64,000 nt of DNA from Streptomyces sp. ISL-43 (GCF_018614195.1 NZ_JAGGOT010000051.1:124001-188000); one strand, 5' to 3'. Counted from the first letter of the stretch, positions 8,996-17,526 are shown. Numbers and translations: made by a program. Notes: generated by a model not told the origin, from the sequence alone.

Positions 8996-9042
8996 GAGCG
9001 ACTCCTTGCAGCGAGGGCGCGCTGTGACGGCGCGCCGACTGA

Positions 9043-9056
9043 CGGAATCGCTCCCA
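9043..9056. promoter_or_regulatory. Degenerate CebR box
   Basis: The reverse strand reads TGGGAGCGATTCCG, differing from the CebR palindrome TGGGAGCGCTCCCA in its second half. It sits about 50 bases upstream of the GH5 start, and on the plus strand both sites continue into CTGGTT. Probably a second, weaker operator. Confidence 0.5.
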
Positions 9057-9176
9057 CTGGTTGGTGCCAGACCGTAGCGGCAACTGACGCCAAGCAAAAG
9101 AGGAGTTGAACAAATTCCTCGCAGGGTGCCTTCGACTCTTCACGCGTCTTGACGCCGTCGTGTCCCGTCTGCAGAG

Positions 9177-9190
9177 TGGGAGCGCTCCCA
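9177..9190. promoter_or_regulatory. CebR operator TGGGAGCGCTCCCA
   Basis: A perfect 14-bp match to the known Streptomyces CebR (LacI-family cellobiose repressor) palindrome. It lies 180 bases upstream of the GH5/GH6 operon and 70 bases upstream of a decayed plus-strand gene, so it may once have served a divergent pair. No cebR gene is in the window. Confidence 0.88.
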
Positions 9191-9260
9191 CTGGTTCAGA
9201 GCTTGTGCTCATGCTCTTCGCAGGTCCCCGTCTCGCCGAGCAGAGAGGAGATCCATCCGC

Positions 9261-9531
9261 ATGCCGAACCACCCACCAGCGACGCGCAGTCGACGCCTCG
9301 CCGATCCGCGATGGCAGGGACTTCAGCGGCTACGTCCGAGGTGAAGCCGGGCACATTCGGGACTGCGGCCTCTCTTCGCCGGCGACGCGGCCTGGCCGGA
9401 GCCTTGGTTGCCGGCGGGCAGGAAGCAGGGCCCGCCGTCCGGCCGGCTGCGTGCCGGGCCAGACGAACTCGCCGTCCGCTACGAAGGAACCGCGCGGGTC
9501 GCCGCCACCGGCGACGACTCGCTGCGTTCCC
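9261..9531 (+). pseudogene. Decayed plus-strand gene downstream of the CebR box
   Basis: An excellent ribosome site (GAGAGGAGA) precedes an ATG at 9261, but the frame closes after 27 codons at TGA. The same frame then reads on in coding-like sequence (for example AWPEPWLPAGRKQGPP, then DELAVRYEGTARVAATGDD) until it collides with the end of the GNAT gene. Another frame contains a twin-arginine-like SLRRRRGLAGALVAG stretch, hinting at an indel in a signal peptide. I do not recognise the family. It is proposed as a frameshifted and truncated gene formerly under CebR control. Confidence 0.35.
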
Positions 9532-10032
9532 TCACTCGACGCGCTCCATGCACACCAGCTGATCCCTCTCGTCCCACGACTCGGTGATGGTGAAACCGAG
9601 CCGTTCGTAGAGGGCTATGGCGCTCGTCCGCCACTTCCACACCGACAGCCGCACAGTGCCGACGCCGCTCTCCGCGGAATGCGCGAGCGCGGCGCTGATC
9701 AGAGCGGAGGCGATTCCACGGCCCCGGAAGGCCGGGTCCGTCCAGAGCCTCTTGACCTCCGACTGCCCGCCGACGGGGGCGGTCACCACCAGGCAGCCCA
9801 CCGCGGCGTCCCCGCTCAGCGCCACCAGCACGACGTCGCCGGTGAACGCGGTCCGCGGGTCCGAGACCTCTGCCCGATAGCGGTCCGGCAACCCGCTCAC
9901 ATCGGCAACGGCCGCGCCCTTCTCCGCCTCCGTCCGCAGGTGGTAGGCCGTCAACTACTCGGCCAACCCGTCCTCGGCGGCAAGGTTCCGACCTGGCCGG
10001 CGGACGATGGAGATCTCGCGTTGATCAGTCAT
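9532..10032 (-). pseudogene. GNAT acetyltransferase interrupted by an in-frame TAG
   Basis: The frame starting at ATG 10032 reads MTDQREISIVRRPGRNLAAE and continues to codon 25, then meets TAG (9955-9957). Without any frame change it resumes with a complete GNAT domain ending at 9532 (VKRLWTDP, FRGRGIASALI acetyl-CoA loop, ALYERLGF). Only one codon is defective, so this looks like a recent nonsense mutation. A TTG immediately after the stop could allow a shortened 140-residue protein. Alternatives are a sequencing error or suppression. No link to neighbours is evident. Confidence 0.75.
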
Positions 10033-10056
10033 GACGCCAGCGTCACACGGCCCGTG

Positions 10057-10281
10057 TCAGGCATCGAACGGCCCCTCGATCCAGCGGGGGATCACTCCGG
10101 GAGCGGGTTCAACCGGCCGCACCACATCGATGCCGTCGCGCAGTGCGAGGGTCTCGGGGTCGGCCCCCATGCGGGTGAGCAGCTCGAGGGGGCTCAGACC
10201 CCGTACGAAGGTCAGCGTGTACAAGGGGAAGTCGCCCACCCGGAACATCTCCAGGTCGCGTCCGGCGTGTGCACTCGTCAT
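10057..10281 (-). CDS. Short DUF6461-like protein, possibly truncated
   Basis: 74 residues containing LYTLTFVRGLSPLELLTRMGA, which resembles the start of Streptomyces DUF6461 proteins, whose usual length is well over 100 residues. The frame ends after GPFDA with no continuation, so this may be a C-terminally truncated remnant. It lies 24 bases upstream of the broken GNAT gene on the same strand, in a stretch of decayed genes. The family call is tentative and function is unknown. Confidence 0.5.
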   Translation of the reverse strand: MTSAHAGRDLEMFRVGDFPLYTLTFVRGLSPLELLTRMGADPETLALRDGIDVVRPVEPAPGVIPRWIEGPFDA

Positions 10282-10411
10282 CGGACGCGATCCTGCCTCA
10301 CCCAGCTGACACCCAGAGCCCGGTGGCAGGCGGACGGGCCCTCCGCGGTCCCGCCTGATGCCCGAGTCGCCCTCGCCCCGCGGAGTACGCTTCGCAGCGG
10401 GAGGGGGATCC

Positions 10412-10570
10412 GTGGAATCACTGGGGTACGCACTCGCCGCCGTGTTGTGGGGTGGTGTGGCCGTCGCCTTGCTGGTGGGGGCGAGTGTCGTGGTTATGGC
10501 TGTCCGGTGGCGCCGCAAGACCATCGCGGACATGGAACCGGCGGCGAAGCGCGAATCCGCGCAGCACTGA
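10412..10570 (+). CDS. Small single-pass membrane protein
   Basis: 52 residues from a GTG start with a strong ribosome site (GGGAGGGGG) about 5 bases upstream. One hydrophobic helix (about residues 5-30) is followed by a basic WRRK stop-transfer segment and a short charged tail. An upstream in-frame ATG lacks a ribosome site. Unrecognised; a typical small Streptomyces membrane protein. Confidence 0.55.
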   Translation: MESLGYALAAVLWGGVAVALLVGASVVVMAVRWRRKTIADMEPAAKRESAQH

Positions 10571-10818
10571 CCAAGGGCCAGCCGTCCGCCACGGGACCGG
10601 CCAGACGCCCGAGCACGTCGGCGGAGAGACGCGACTGCAGGGCGATGCTGCGGGGCAGCCGTGTCCGCGCGCGTCTCGGGCGGTGCGGGCCGCCCGCCCG
10701 CCCGGCCCGGTTCGGCCAATCGGCTGGCTCTCGGTCCTGCCCGGCCGGGTGCCGGGACAGGGGGCCGACACCTCTTTAGGTTCTTTCGTGCCGACTACCC
10801 CCTCCGAAAGGTGGATCC

Positions 10819-11019
10819 ATGCGTTCTGTTCGCTCCGCGCTCTCCGTCGTCGCCGCCGGTGTCATCGTCCTCGGTGGCGCCTCCGCCGCCGCTGCCGATG
10901 TGACCGTCTACGCTCCGTCCGAGAACTCGTACACCATCGTCTTCGGCGACTGGCTTCAGTTCGCCGGCGACGACGTGTTCAACGCGGGCCTCAACAACAC
11001 GGTGGGATCCAACAACTGA
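10819..11019 (+). CDS. Small secreted peptide
   Basis: 66 residues: a clear Sec signal peptide (MRSVRSALSVVAAGVIVLGG, cleavage near ASAAAA) and a mature part of about 40 residues, acidic and aromatic, ending AGLNNTVGSNN. AAAGGTGG precedes the ATG. It lacks the cysteines of long chaplins and I cannot assign a family. The Asn/Gly/Val-rich tail would suit a surface-assembling peptide, but that is speculation. Followed by a perfect terminator hairpin, so it is an independent transcription unit. Confidence 0.65.
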   Translation: MRSVRSALSVVAAGVIVLGGASAAAADVTVYAPSENSYTIVFGDWLQFAGDDVFNAGLNNTVGSNN

Positions 11020-11037
11020 GCACGGGCTGTCCAGTCC

Positions 11038-11070
11038 CCGGTCGCCGGGCAGCTACTGCCCGGCGACCGG
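11038..11070. terminator. Perfect 15-bp stem terminator
   Basis: Arms CCGGTCGCCGGGCAG and CTGCCCGGCGACCGG enclose a CTA loop. Located between the convergent secreted-peptide gene and the conflict-system operon ending at 11097, so it probably serves both. Confidence 0.85.
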
Positions 11071-11096
11071 AGCTCGGCCTTCCCCCTCCGGAGGGG

Positions 11097-13583
11097 TCAG
11101 CTCTCGCTGTCGTCGGTCCAGTTCTCTTCGCTGTCGGGGATCCGTCCGAACGGAGGGGGCGGACGCATGCCGTCGAAGCGGCCTCCCCTCGGACCCAATA
11201 GCTGCGGGCGTTCGGTGCGGGTGTTGCCGGAGGGCGGGTAGACCTGCAGGTGTCTGAGGAACTGCTGGGTGGCCGCCTCCACCACCTGCGGCAGGATCTG
11301 GCCGAGCGTCTCCATGTTGGCCACGCCGTTTGCGGCGGCCCGGGAGGCGGCCCGGCCCTGGCTCATCTTGACCGGCATCGTCTCTTCGAGCCGGTGGGCC
11401 AACTCGTTCTCCTTCGCGCGGCTCTGGTGGTCGTAGCGGTTCCACGGCACGACCACGTTGACCCACGGCCGGGACTCCTGGTCCAAAGCGGCGAGGCGCT
11501 GCCTGCGGTCCTCACTCTCCATCGCCCATCGGTCGACGATCAGGATCTCGGGCTCGGTCGGGGGCCGCTTGGGGTCGAAGTGCTCGGCCTCGTCGTCGAA
11601 GGAGCTGATCGTCACCTGGTAGTTGAGGTTCCTGACCATGTCCTCGGCCACATGGGCGACGGGTCGCTGTGAGACCGGGTGGTACGGGTTCCAGTCCAGG
11701 GCGCTGTCCCCGTAGTACTCGGGGCTGCGGCCCGCCGGCAGGTCGTGCCGGGTGGGTGCGGCGACGACGATGCGGAGCGAACGGGAAGTTCCCTGCCGGG
11801 CGGCGCCGAAGGCACTCGGCACTGTCCGGTAGTCCAGCGGACGCACCGGATCGAGCCTGGCGGTCTCGGCGACGCGGACGATCCGCCTGGCGAGCTCGTA
11901 CACGGCTCTTTCGTACTGCTCGGCGTAGCCCCGCAGTTTGATCAGGCCGTACAGCCCGTCGGTGACGTACCGCTCTCCGAAGGCCTGGTGGTTGAACTGC
12001 AACCGCTCGGCCGGGCCCGGCAGTTGCTCGGGTGGAACCGGCACCCACAGGGCCGGCACGATGGCCTCGGCCGACCGGGCGCTCGCGGCCCCCTGATGGA
12101 TGGCCCGCTGGGCGAAGGCGAACCACTCCTTCCCGCACATCTCGCTGGCGAAGTAGCGCGGCGAGAAGAGCGGGACGAAGGTGCGGCAGGTGGCGAGCGC
12201 CGAGCCGAGCCGTTCCGACCAGCCCTCACCACTGCGAATCTCCCGGTCCATGAAGCCCGCGTCGGCTCCCGCCGGCAGATCGGTGAGCGCCATGACATGG
12301 CTGCAGAGATCGCGGAAGAGCCGCTCCACCCACATGTCGGGATCGGGTCCTCCCGGCCCGAACCTCGGGGTGTGCGCATAGCTCAAGAAGAAGTACGGCG
12401 CGTCCCCTCGGCTGCTCCGGTGGTAGTCGAGGCTGCTCGGTCGCGGAGCGGTCGCGGCGGGAGGAACGGGGGCGGCCGGGCGCGGCGCGGGGGTCGCCGG
12501 GCGGGGTGCGGGCCGGATGTCGGGCCGTCGTTCGACGAGACGCTCCGCGTAGTGGGGCAGGCGCTCGCGCAGCAGGCGTACGTCGCGCACGCCGAGCGAC
12601 GATCGGATGTGCTCGCGGACACCGTCGCGGAAGCGCAGCGTGGTCGTTTCACCGGCGGTGACGCGGAGCAGCCCGCCCACGAGGACCTCGGCGATGTCGG
12701 ACGTACTGGCTCCCGGCTCGAAGGTCCTTGCCATCTCCTGGAGTTGTGGGAGATCGAGCTCCTCGTAGGCCGCGCACAAGACCGTCAGCCGTGCTGCTTT
12801 GGGGGATGCCATCAGCAGGCAGGCATCGGTCAAGGAATCCGCTGCGTAAGGGAATTCGTCCGGTGGGGATGGATTCCAGACCGAGGGGCCCGGCACCAGC
12901 AGGGCGTCGCAGCCCCCGGCCGACTGCGCTGTGAGCGTCCGCGCCCAGTGGCCCAGGGCATGGCTGGTCAGGGACATCACCGGCAGGGGGAGCCACGAGG
13001 GTGCGCCCGGTGCACCCGGCCGCCCGCCTGGTCCGCCCGGTCCGCTGTCCGGCAAGGCGTTCAGGAGGGGCGGAGGCCGGAAGGGGAGGTCGGCGTTGCT
13101 CGTCGCCGGCAACAGGGGCGGCGTGACCCGTACCGCGGGGAGATCGAGCCCTACGTGGCGCCAGAGTTTCGGAGGGAGCGGGTTGATCAGCGCGGTGGGG
13201 AACCGGTCCAGGAGCGCGTGCAGCTCCTGCCACCACGCCGGACCGCGCCACACGGGGGAGGCGCAGTCCGAGACCAGGATCAGCAGCCGGTTCGCATCCG
13301 TGCCGGCCGTGCCGGCCGGGCCGGCCGCGTCCAGGACTCCCGAGCCCGCTGCCGAGGGGAGGTCGCTGATCTGGACGCTGCGAAACACCCCGACCCCGAT
13401 CAGGGCCCGGGCGAACGCGTCGAGATCGTCGTGCCACACCGCCATGGTCGGCGACCGGTCGATCAGGATCTCGGCGTGGATCCCGGGCCGCGTCATGTCG
13501 CCTCCGGGCCCGTGCTGTTGGAAGGGCCTCAAGGCATCGGCCATCCGGGTCGCGGTGTCGGCGAGAGCGGCTCGGCCGGTCAT
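11097..13583 (-). CDS. vWA-like (SAV_2336 N-terminal) plus TIR-like FxsC-type protein
   Basis: 828 residues. The N-terminal region (about 34-270) resembles the SAV_2336 N-terminal domain, a vWA-like fold with a degenerate metal-site motif (ILIDRSPTM, 40-47; LLILVSDCASP, 100-110). A Pro/Ala-rich linker (about 353-382) leads to a TIR-like FxsC domain (about 396-575): YFFLSYAHTPRF, MDREIRSGEGW, FVPLFSPRYFASEMCGKEW. In that last motif Glu486 occupies the position of the TIR NADase glutamate. A second FxsC-type alpha/beta region follows (about 600-785). Last gene of a three-gene operon; ATG overlaps the caspase gene stop (ATGA). FxsC proteins usually belong to FxSxx-COOH peptide systems, but no FxsA peptide or radical-SAM FxsB lies nearby. 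Probable effector or signalling TIR; enzymatic activity is inferred. Confidence 0.8.
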   Translation of the reverse strand: MTGRAALADTATRMADALRPFQQHGPGGDMTRPGIHAEILIDRSPTMAVWHDDLDAFARALIGVGVFRSVQISDLPSAAGSGVLDAAGPAGTAGTDANRLLILVSDCASPVWRGPAWWQELHALLDRFPTALINPLPPKLWRHVGLDLPAVRVTPPLLPATSNADLPFRPPPLLNALPDSGPGGPGGRPGAPGAPSWLPLPVMSLTSHALGHWARTLTAQSAGGCDALLVPGPSVWNPSPPDEFPYAADSLTDACLLMASPKAARLTVLCAAYEELDLPQLQEMARTFEPGASTSDIAEVLVGGLLRVTAGETTTLRFRDGVREHIRSSLGVRDVRLLRERLPHYAERLVERRPDIRPAPRPATPAPRPAAPVPPAATAPRPSSLDYHRSSRGDAPYFFLSYAHTPRFGPGGPDPDMWVERLFRDLCSHVMALTDLPAGADAGFMDREIRSGEGWSERLGSALATCRTFVPLFSPRYFASEMCGKEWFAFAQRAIHQGAASARSAEAIVPALWVPVPPEQLPGPAERLQFNHQAFGERYVTDGLYGLIKLRGYAEQYERAVYELARRIVRVAETARLDPVRPLDYRTVPSAFGAARQGTSRSLRIVVAAPTRHDLPAGRSPEYYGDSALDWNPYHPVSQRPVAHVAEDMVRNLNYQVTISSFDDEAEHFDPKRPPTEPEILIVDRWAMESEDRRQRLAALDQESRPWVNVVVPWNRYDHQSRAKENELAHRLEETMPVKMSQGRAASRAAANGVANMETLGQILPQVVEAATQQFLRHLQVYPPSGNTRTERPQLLGPRGGRFDGMRPPPPFGRIPDSEENWTDDSES

Positions 13584-15685
13584 ACGGTCTCCGTGCTCGT
13601 GCTCGTACTCGTGCTCATGCCCGACACCCTGAACCGGTTGCAGAACGTCAGCCATTCCTGGTTGTCCCAGACCAGCCGTAGCACGGCGATGTCCTTGGCC
13701 GAGCCGCCGCTCCACTCGCACCGGTAGGTGTCCAGGAGGCTGTCGGGCAGAGTGCGCCAGTGCTCGTCCAGCTGTTCCCGCAGGGGCGGTGCGAAGTCGT
13801 CGGCGCCGTGCGGCCACATCAGTACGGGTGTGTAGGCGAGCAGCAGGTCCAGCAGACCATCCGTGTCCGCGGTGGGGCGGTGGACGAGTCCGATGGCGCC
13901 CGCGCCGTACTGCCCTCGGGCAAGGCGGGCGCCCAATGCCTTCGGATCGGCCGTCTCCTGCGCCGACAGCCAGTCCAGCGGCGCGGACGCGGCGGTGTGG
14001 CCGGCGATGGCCGTCCAACGGGCACTGACCGCCGCCTCGGTGAGCCTCAGCAGTCGGGACGGCGCCAGGCGCTCGCTCCAGTGCATGACCACATCGTGGT
14101 GGACCCCGAGCAGCAGGGCGGATCCGGATTCCTCAGGGCGCCAGGTGGCCAGCAAGGCACTGGGAGCCGCCACGTGGATGCGAATCAGGGGAAGTTGAAG
14201 CTTCTCGGCCTCGGTGCGGGCCCACAGCACGGCGCTCTCGAGCGCGCCCTCCACGCTCTCGCGGTCGATGGGCCGCTCCGTCTCCGGAAGGCAGCTGAAC
14301 GTGCTGCGTTCGAAGATCTCGCCGTCCAGGAGAAGCCAGGTTTCCAGCGATTCCGGCCAGGCCCCCGCCACCGACGCGTGGAGGCTCGTGACCAAGGACA
14401 GCCGCTGCTCGGCGTGTTGCCGCCGGGCGTACTCGACGGCGTCGTTGAGCTCCTGCCGGGCCTTGATCTCCTCGGCCCATTTGCCCAGTTCGGGATCCTG
14501 ATCGCTCCGGCCGGCCGCACGGGCGAGGAGGAGTACGAACCGCGTGACCCACGACCGGCAGTCCTTGTAGGCGACGGGATGATCGAAGACCAGGTAGTCG
14601 AGTACGGCCACATCGCTGTCGCACGCTGCGGCAGGACCTGCGGGAAGCCGTCGCTCGCCCGCGAGCAGGGAGCTGAGCGCGCGGCGGATGCCCGGGGTCG
14701 TCAGGTCCGAGCCGACCCACGCGCGCAGGAACTCCACCGTGCGGACCGCCACGTACAGATTGTCCGCGGCCTCCATCGCCCGGTCCCAGACGCTGTCCGG
14801 CTCCGCCGGCCGCCCTTCCTCCAGCCTGCGCAGGAGGGCCCGTACGGCCTCTGTCCCGTGTGTCCTCGGAACGGGTTCGGGCGGGTTGAGCCCGCCCAGC
14901 GCGGAGGCGAGCTCCTCGGCCGCGAAGGGTCCGCTGAGGATGCCGGGCGACGAACCGCGGTACCGGAGGTTGCGGGCGATCCAGAGCGGTTTGCCGGCAT
15001 GGGGGTCACCGTTGTGGTGCGTGTCGGTGACGTCCTGGCCCTTCACGCGCCTGCGCAGCTCTTGCGCGACACGGGTCACCGACAGGTCTCCCTCGTCCAC
15101 GGGGACGCCGGAGCGCAGCAGCGCGGTGAGTTCCCTGGAGAGCGTCAGGTCGTACGCGGGCTGGCTCGTGGAGGACGCCATGAGGAGCGACATGCGCGTG
15201 CGGCCGTTGCGGCTGCCGGCCGTCAGCTGGGCCGCCGCCGGCAGCGCCCCCGCCGCGTGGCAGGTGTCCACGATGCCGATCAGCCCGGCCACACCGTGGT
15301 GGTCCACGGCCATGGTGACCAGGGCACTCACGTCCACGGCTCCCCGGCGCACCTCCTCGGCCGAGTCGGCCGCCATCAGATGGAGCGTTCCGGTCTGACC
15401 GACGACGAAGCCGTGCCCGAGCATGGCGAGTACCAGTACCGCGTTGCGCTCGGCGGCGTGCTCGACCGCCCGCTCCACCAGACCCCGGACGCGCTCGCTG
15501 GTCAGTCCGTCCCCGACGAAGAGCGACCCGCCATCGGGAAGGCCGGGGGAACAGCCGCCCAGCGCGGCGTCCCTGAGCACCTTGTCGAGCTCGTACGCGG
15601 CCGGTTCGAGGGAGCCCAGCCGCGGCATGGACGCGCAGTGCGGTGCGACGACCAGCACGTGTCTGCGGGAGTCCGGCTCGACCAT
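13580..15685 (-). CDS. Caspase-like peptidase fused to VMAP-C-type domain
   Basis: 701 residues. The N-terminal caspase/metacaspase domain (about 8-240) shows the catalytic dyad as His91 (LGHG) and Cys142 (DTCHAAG), with plausible substrate-pocket loops (LMASSTSQPAYD). The middle is helical and leucine-rich. The C-terminal 270 residues resemble the vWA-MoxR-associated protein C-terminal domain (VMAP-C: RIHVAAPSALLATW, PVLMWPHGADDF, EWLTFCNRFRV). Such proteins are components of NTPase-controlled conflict systems in multicellular bacteria. The start overlaps the hydrolase stop (TGATG); the end overlaps the next gene. The extreme C-terminus is an STSTSTST run encoded by tandem hexanucleotides. 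No MoxR ATPase gene is adjacent. Confidence 0.8.
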   Translation of the reverse strand: MVEPDSRRHVLVVAPHCASMPRLGSLEPAAYELDKVLRDAALGGCSPGLPDGGSLFVGDGLTSERVRGLVERAVEHAAERNAVLVLAMLGHGFVVGQTGTLHLMAADSAEEVRRGAVDVSALVTMAVDHHGVAGLIGIVDTCHAAGALPAAAQLTAGSRNGRTRMSLLMASSTSQPAYDLTLSRELTALLRSGVPVDEGDLSVTRVAQELRRRVKGQDVTDTHHNGDPHAGKPLWIARNLRYRGSSPGILSGPFAAEELASALGGLNPPEPVPRTHGTEAVRALLRRLEEGRPAEPDSVWDRAMEAADNLYVAVRTVEFLRAWVGSDLTTPGIRRALSSLLAGERRLPAGPAAACDSDVAVLDYLVFDHPVAYKDCRSWVTRFVLLLARAAGRSDQDPELGKWAEEIKARQELNDAVEYARRQHAEQRLSLVTSLHASVAGAWPESLETWLLLDGEIFERSTFSCLPETERPIDRESVEGALESAVLWARTEAEKLQLPLIRIHVAAPSALLATWRPEESGSALLLGVHHDVVMHWSERLAPSRLLRLTEAAVSARWTAIAGHTAASAPLDWLSAQETADPKALGARLARGQYGAGAIGLVHRPTADTDGLLDLLLAYTPVLMWPHGADDFAPPLREQLDEHWRTLPDSLLDTYRCEWSGGSAKDIAVLRLVWDNQEWLTFCNRFRVSGMSTSTSTSTETV

Positions 15686-16668
15686 CACCGCGTCCCCGCC
15701 GCGCTGTCGCGCAGCGCCGCGGCGATGGGCCCCGCCACCGCCGGCTGGGCGAGGTACTTCTGCGCCGGGTGCACCCACACGCCGTCGGAGTCCACGCGTC
15801 GGCTCACGGGGACCACCCCGGCCGCGTTGGGCGCCACGTCCGCTTCCAGACGCGGCCGTACGGCGATCAGGTCGTCGCGGTCCCAGAAGTTCAGCCAGCT
15901 CCGCACCCCGGCGGGCGTCGCCGGCGGGCGGGGCCTCAGGTGCGGCCAGACGGCCGCACGCATGGAGATGGGGGAGCCGAGCGTGACGAACAGCGGTACC
16001 TCCCCGGTGAATTCGTGCAGCGCTTCCATCGCCACGACCGTTCCGAGGGAGTGCGCGACGACCACGCTCGGGCCGTCCCCGAGCGCGTCGCACACCCTCG
16101 CTCTGATCCGCTCGTCCAGGCTCCCGCCCGCCGACTCCCGCTCACCGCGGGCGAGATACCGGGCCACCTGGGCCAGGTCGCGCACCATGAGCTTGGGGGC
16201 GACCCACGTCCCGACGGAGCGCCACGGCCTCAGCTCCAGCAGCGTGGTGGCCACGTCAAGTGCCTTGCGCAGGATCTCACCGCTGCCCTGCTGCCCGCCC
16301 TGTCGCGCCGTCTGGGCCTGGGCGTGCTCCAGGATGCGCAACTCGGCGCGCCTGCGCTCGGGATCGGTCTCCTGCCCGTTCTCCGCGACCAGCGACGCCA
16401 CCACATCACCGAGCAGCCCGGCAAGGATCTCCGCCTCCGGCCCGCTCGGACTCCACGCGCCCTCACCCTGCGCCCGGGGGTCGGCGAAGAGGTCCCCGTA
16501 GTAGACGAACGACGTGCCGCCCGAGACATCCGCCAACAGCCGCTCCGCTCGGTCGCCATGACCGGCGGCACGCATCCCGTCCGCCAGGCCGGCGGACCAT
16601 TGCCCGAGCTCCCCAGCGGGGTCGCGGGGGCCGCCGATGCCGTGAACGAACACCACACGTGCAGCCAT
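15685..16668 (-). CDS. Alpha/beta hydrolase, first gene of caspase/TIR operon
   Basis: 327 residues, lipase/PGAP1-like alpha/beta hydrolase. VFVHGIGG (6-13) forms the oxyanion region, Ser207 lies in AHSLG, an acidic residue near 263-266 (FWDRDDL) and His300 (VWVHPAQ) complete a triad. No signal peptide or membrane helix, so cytoplasmic. It overlaps the caspase/VMAP gene and is probably co-translated, suggesting that it is a second effector (lipase or esterase) or activator in the same conflict system. The region upstream (16669-16838) is AT-richer than average and should carry the operon promoter. Confidence 0.82.
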   Translation of the reverse strand: MAARVVFVHGIGGPRDPAGELGQWSAGLADGMRAAGHGDRAERLLADVSGGTSFVYYGDLFADPRAQGEGAWSPSGPEAEILAGLLGDVVASLVAENGQETDPERRRAELRILEHAQAQTARQGGQQGSGEILRKALDVATTLLELRPWRSVGTWVAPKLMVRDLAQVARYLARGERESAGGSLDERIRARVCDALGDGPSVVVAHSLGTVVAMEALHEFTGEVPLFVTLGSPISMRAAVWPHLRPRPPATPAGVRSWLNFWDRDDLIAVRPRLEADVAPNAAGVVPVSRRVDSDGVWVHPAQKYLAQPAVAGPIAAALRDSAAGTR

Positions 16669-16838
16669 CGCAACCTCCCCGTTGCCGCGACCACTCCGAC
16701 CGTCACGACGTCACGCAGCCAATGCCCTTTTATCACAGGAGACTTGATGCGTGTCGTCTGAACGAAATACCCATCGGCTGGAGTAAGGTTCCCGGGCCGA
16801 CTCGGTCGGACCACACGACACCACACCGAGGACAGGCC

Positions 16839-17390
16839 TTGACCCCGTACTCCCTGGCGTTCTACCTGGACGTCGTCACCACCGGCACCGTGCTCGGCCT
16901 GGGCTCCACGGACTCACCCGACCGCGTCACCGAGGTCCTCGGGGAGGACTTCGGTGAGAACGCGTTCGACCAGGGCATGTGCCGTGACTACGGCCTCGCC
17001 GAGTTCTACTGGGACCGGGCTTCCGTCGACCACCCCTGGTCGGGCCACCACTTCACCCTGAAGGTGTACCGGCTCGCGTACCGGGACCGCACCCTCGTCG
17101 ACGGCGTGTTCCGCGCCCGGTACGGACGGTTCACGCCCAGGCTCCGGTTCGAGAAGCTGCGACGCCTTCTGGAACGGCGTGGGGTCCCCTTGCTGGAGAT
17201 CCCGGAAATCCCGGCGAACGCCCCGTACTTCCGTACTTTCTGGCAGCCCGATTCCCACGTGGCCGTCTCCGTCATCGGCACCTACGGCGAGTACAGCACG
17301 CCGGACAATCTCCGCGTCGGCGACGTCTACGGCATCCAGGCCCCGATGGCTCCCGAGGAAGTGGAGTGGCGGAGGGCGCGGGTCGGATAG
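16839..17390 (+). CDS. Conserved hypothetical protein, divergent from the caspase operon
   Basis: About 183 residues from a TTG start preceded by GAGGACAGG. No membrane segments. Begins LAFYLDVVTTGTVLGLGSTDSPDRV and continues with a mixed alpha/beta pattern; the style (small, acidic, aromatic-rich, standalone) resembles polymorphic-toxin immunity or SUKH-neighbour proteins, but I do not recognise a family. Divergent from the alpha/beta hydrolase operon with a 170-base shared upstream region, so joint regulation is possible. Confidence 0.65.
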   Translation: MTPYSLAFYLDVVTTGTVLGLGSTDSPDRVTEVLGEDFGENAFDQGMCRDYGLAEFYWDRASVDHPWSGHHFTLKVYRLAYRDRTLVDGVFRARYGRFTPRLRFEKLRRLLERRGVPLLEIPEIPANAPYFRTFWQPDSHVAVSVIGTYGEYSTPDNLRVGDVYGIQAPMAPEEVEWRRARVG

Positions 17391-17526
17391 CTCGCGGGCG
17401 GGTCGAGAACGGTCTCGCGAGGGCCGCCGGCCCGCGTACCCAGGCGAGTTGAGTACGACGACTCATGCCGGGCCGGCCGTCCCCCGCCACTCTGGGGACA
17501 CGAAGTGCGCACACACCGGAGGTCCC

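Noticed and set aside
5643..9272. Apparent 1209-codon fusion of the two cellulases on the minus strand
   Set aside because: The upstream half is a shadow frame of the GH5 gene. The GH6 signal peptide starts at 7415 and GH5 is complete in another frame.
9106..10779. Long plus-strand open frame (557 codons)
   Set aside because: Runs antisense through the GNAT and DUF6461-like genes, has no domain features and arises from GC-biased third positions.
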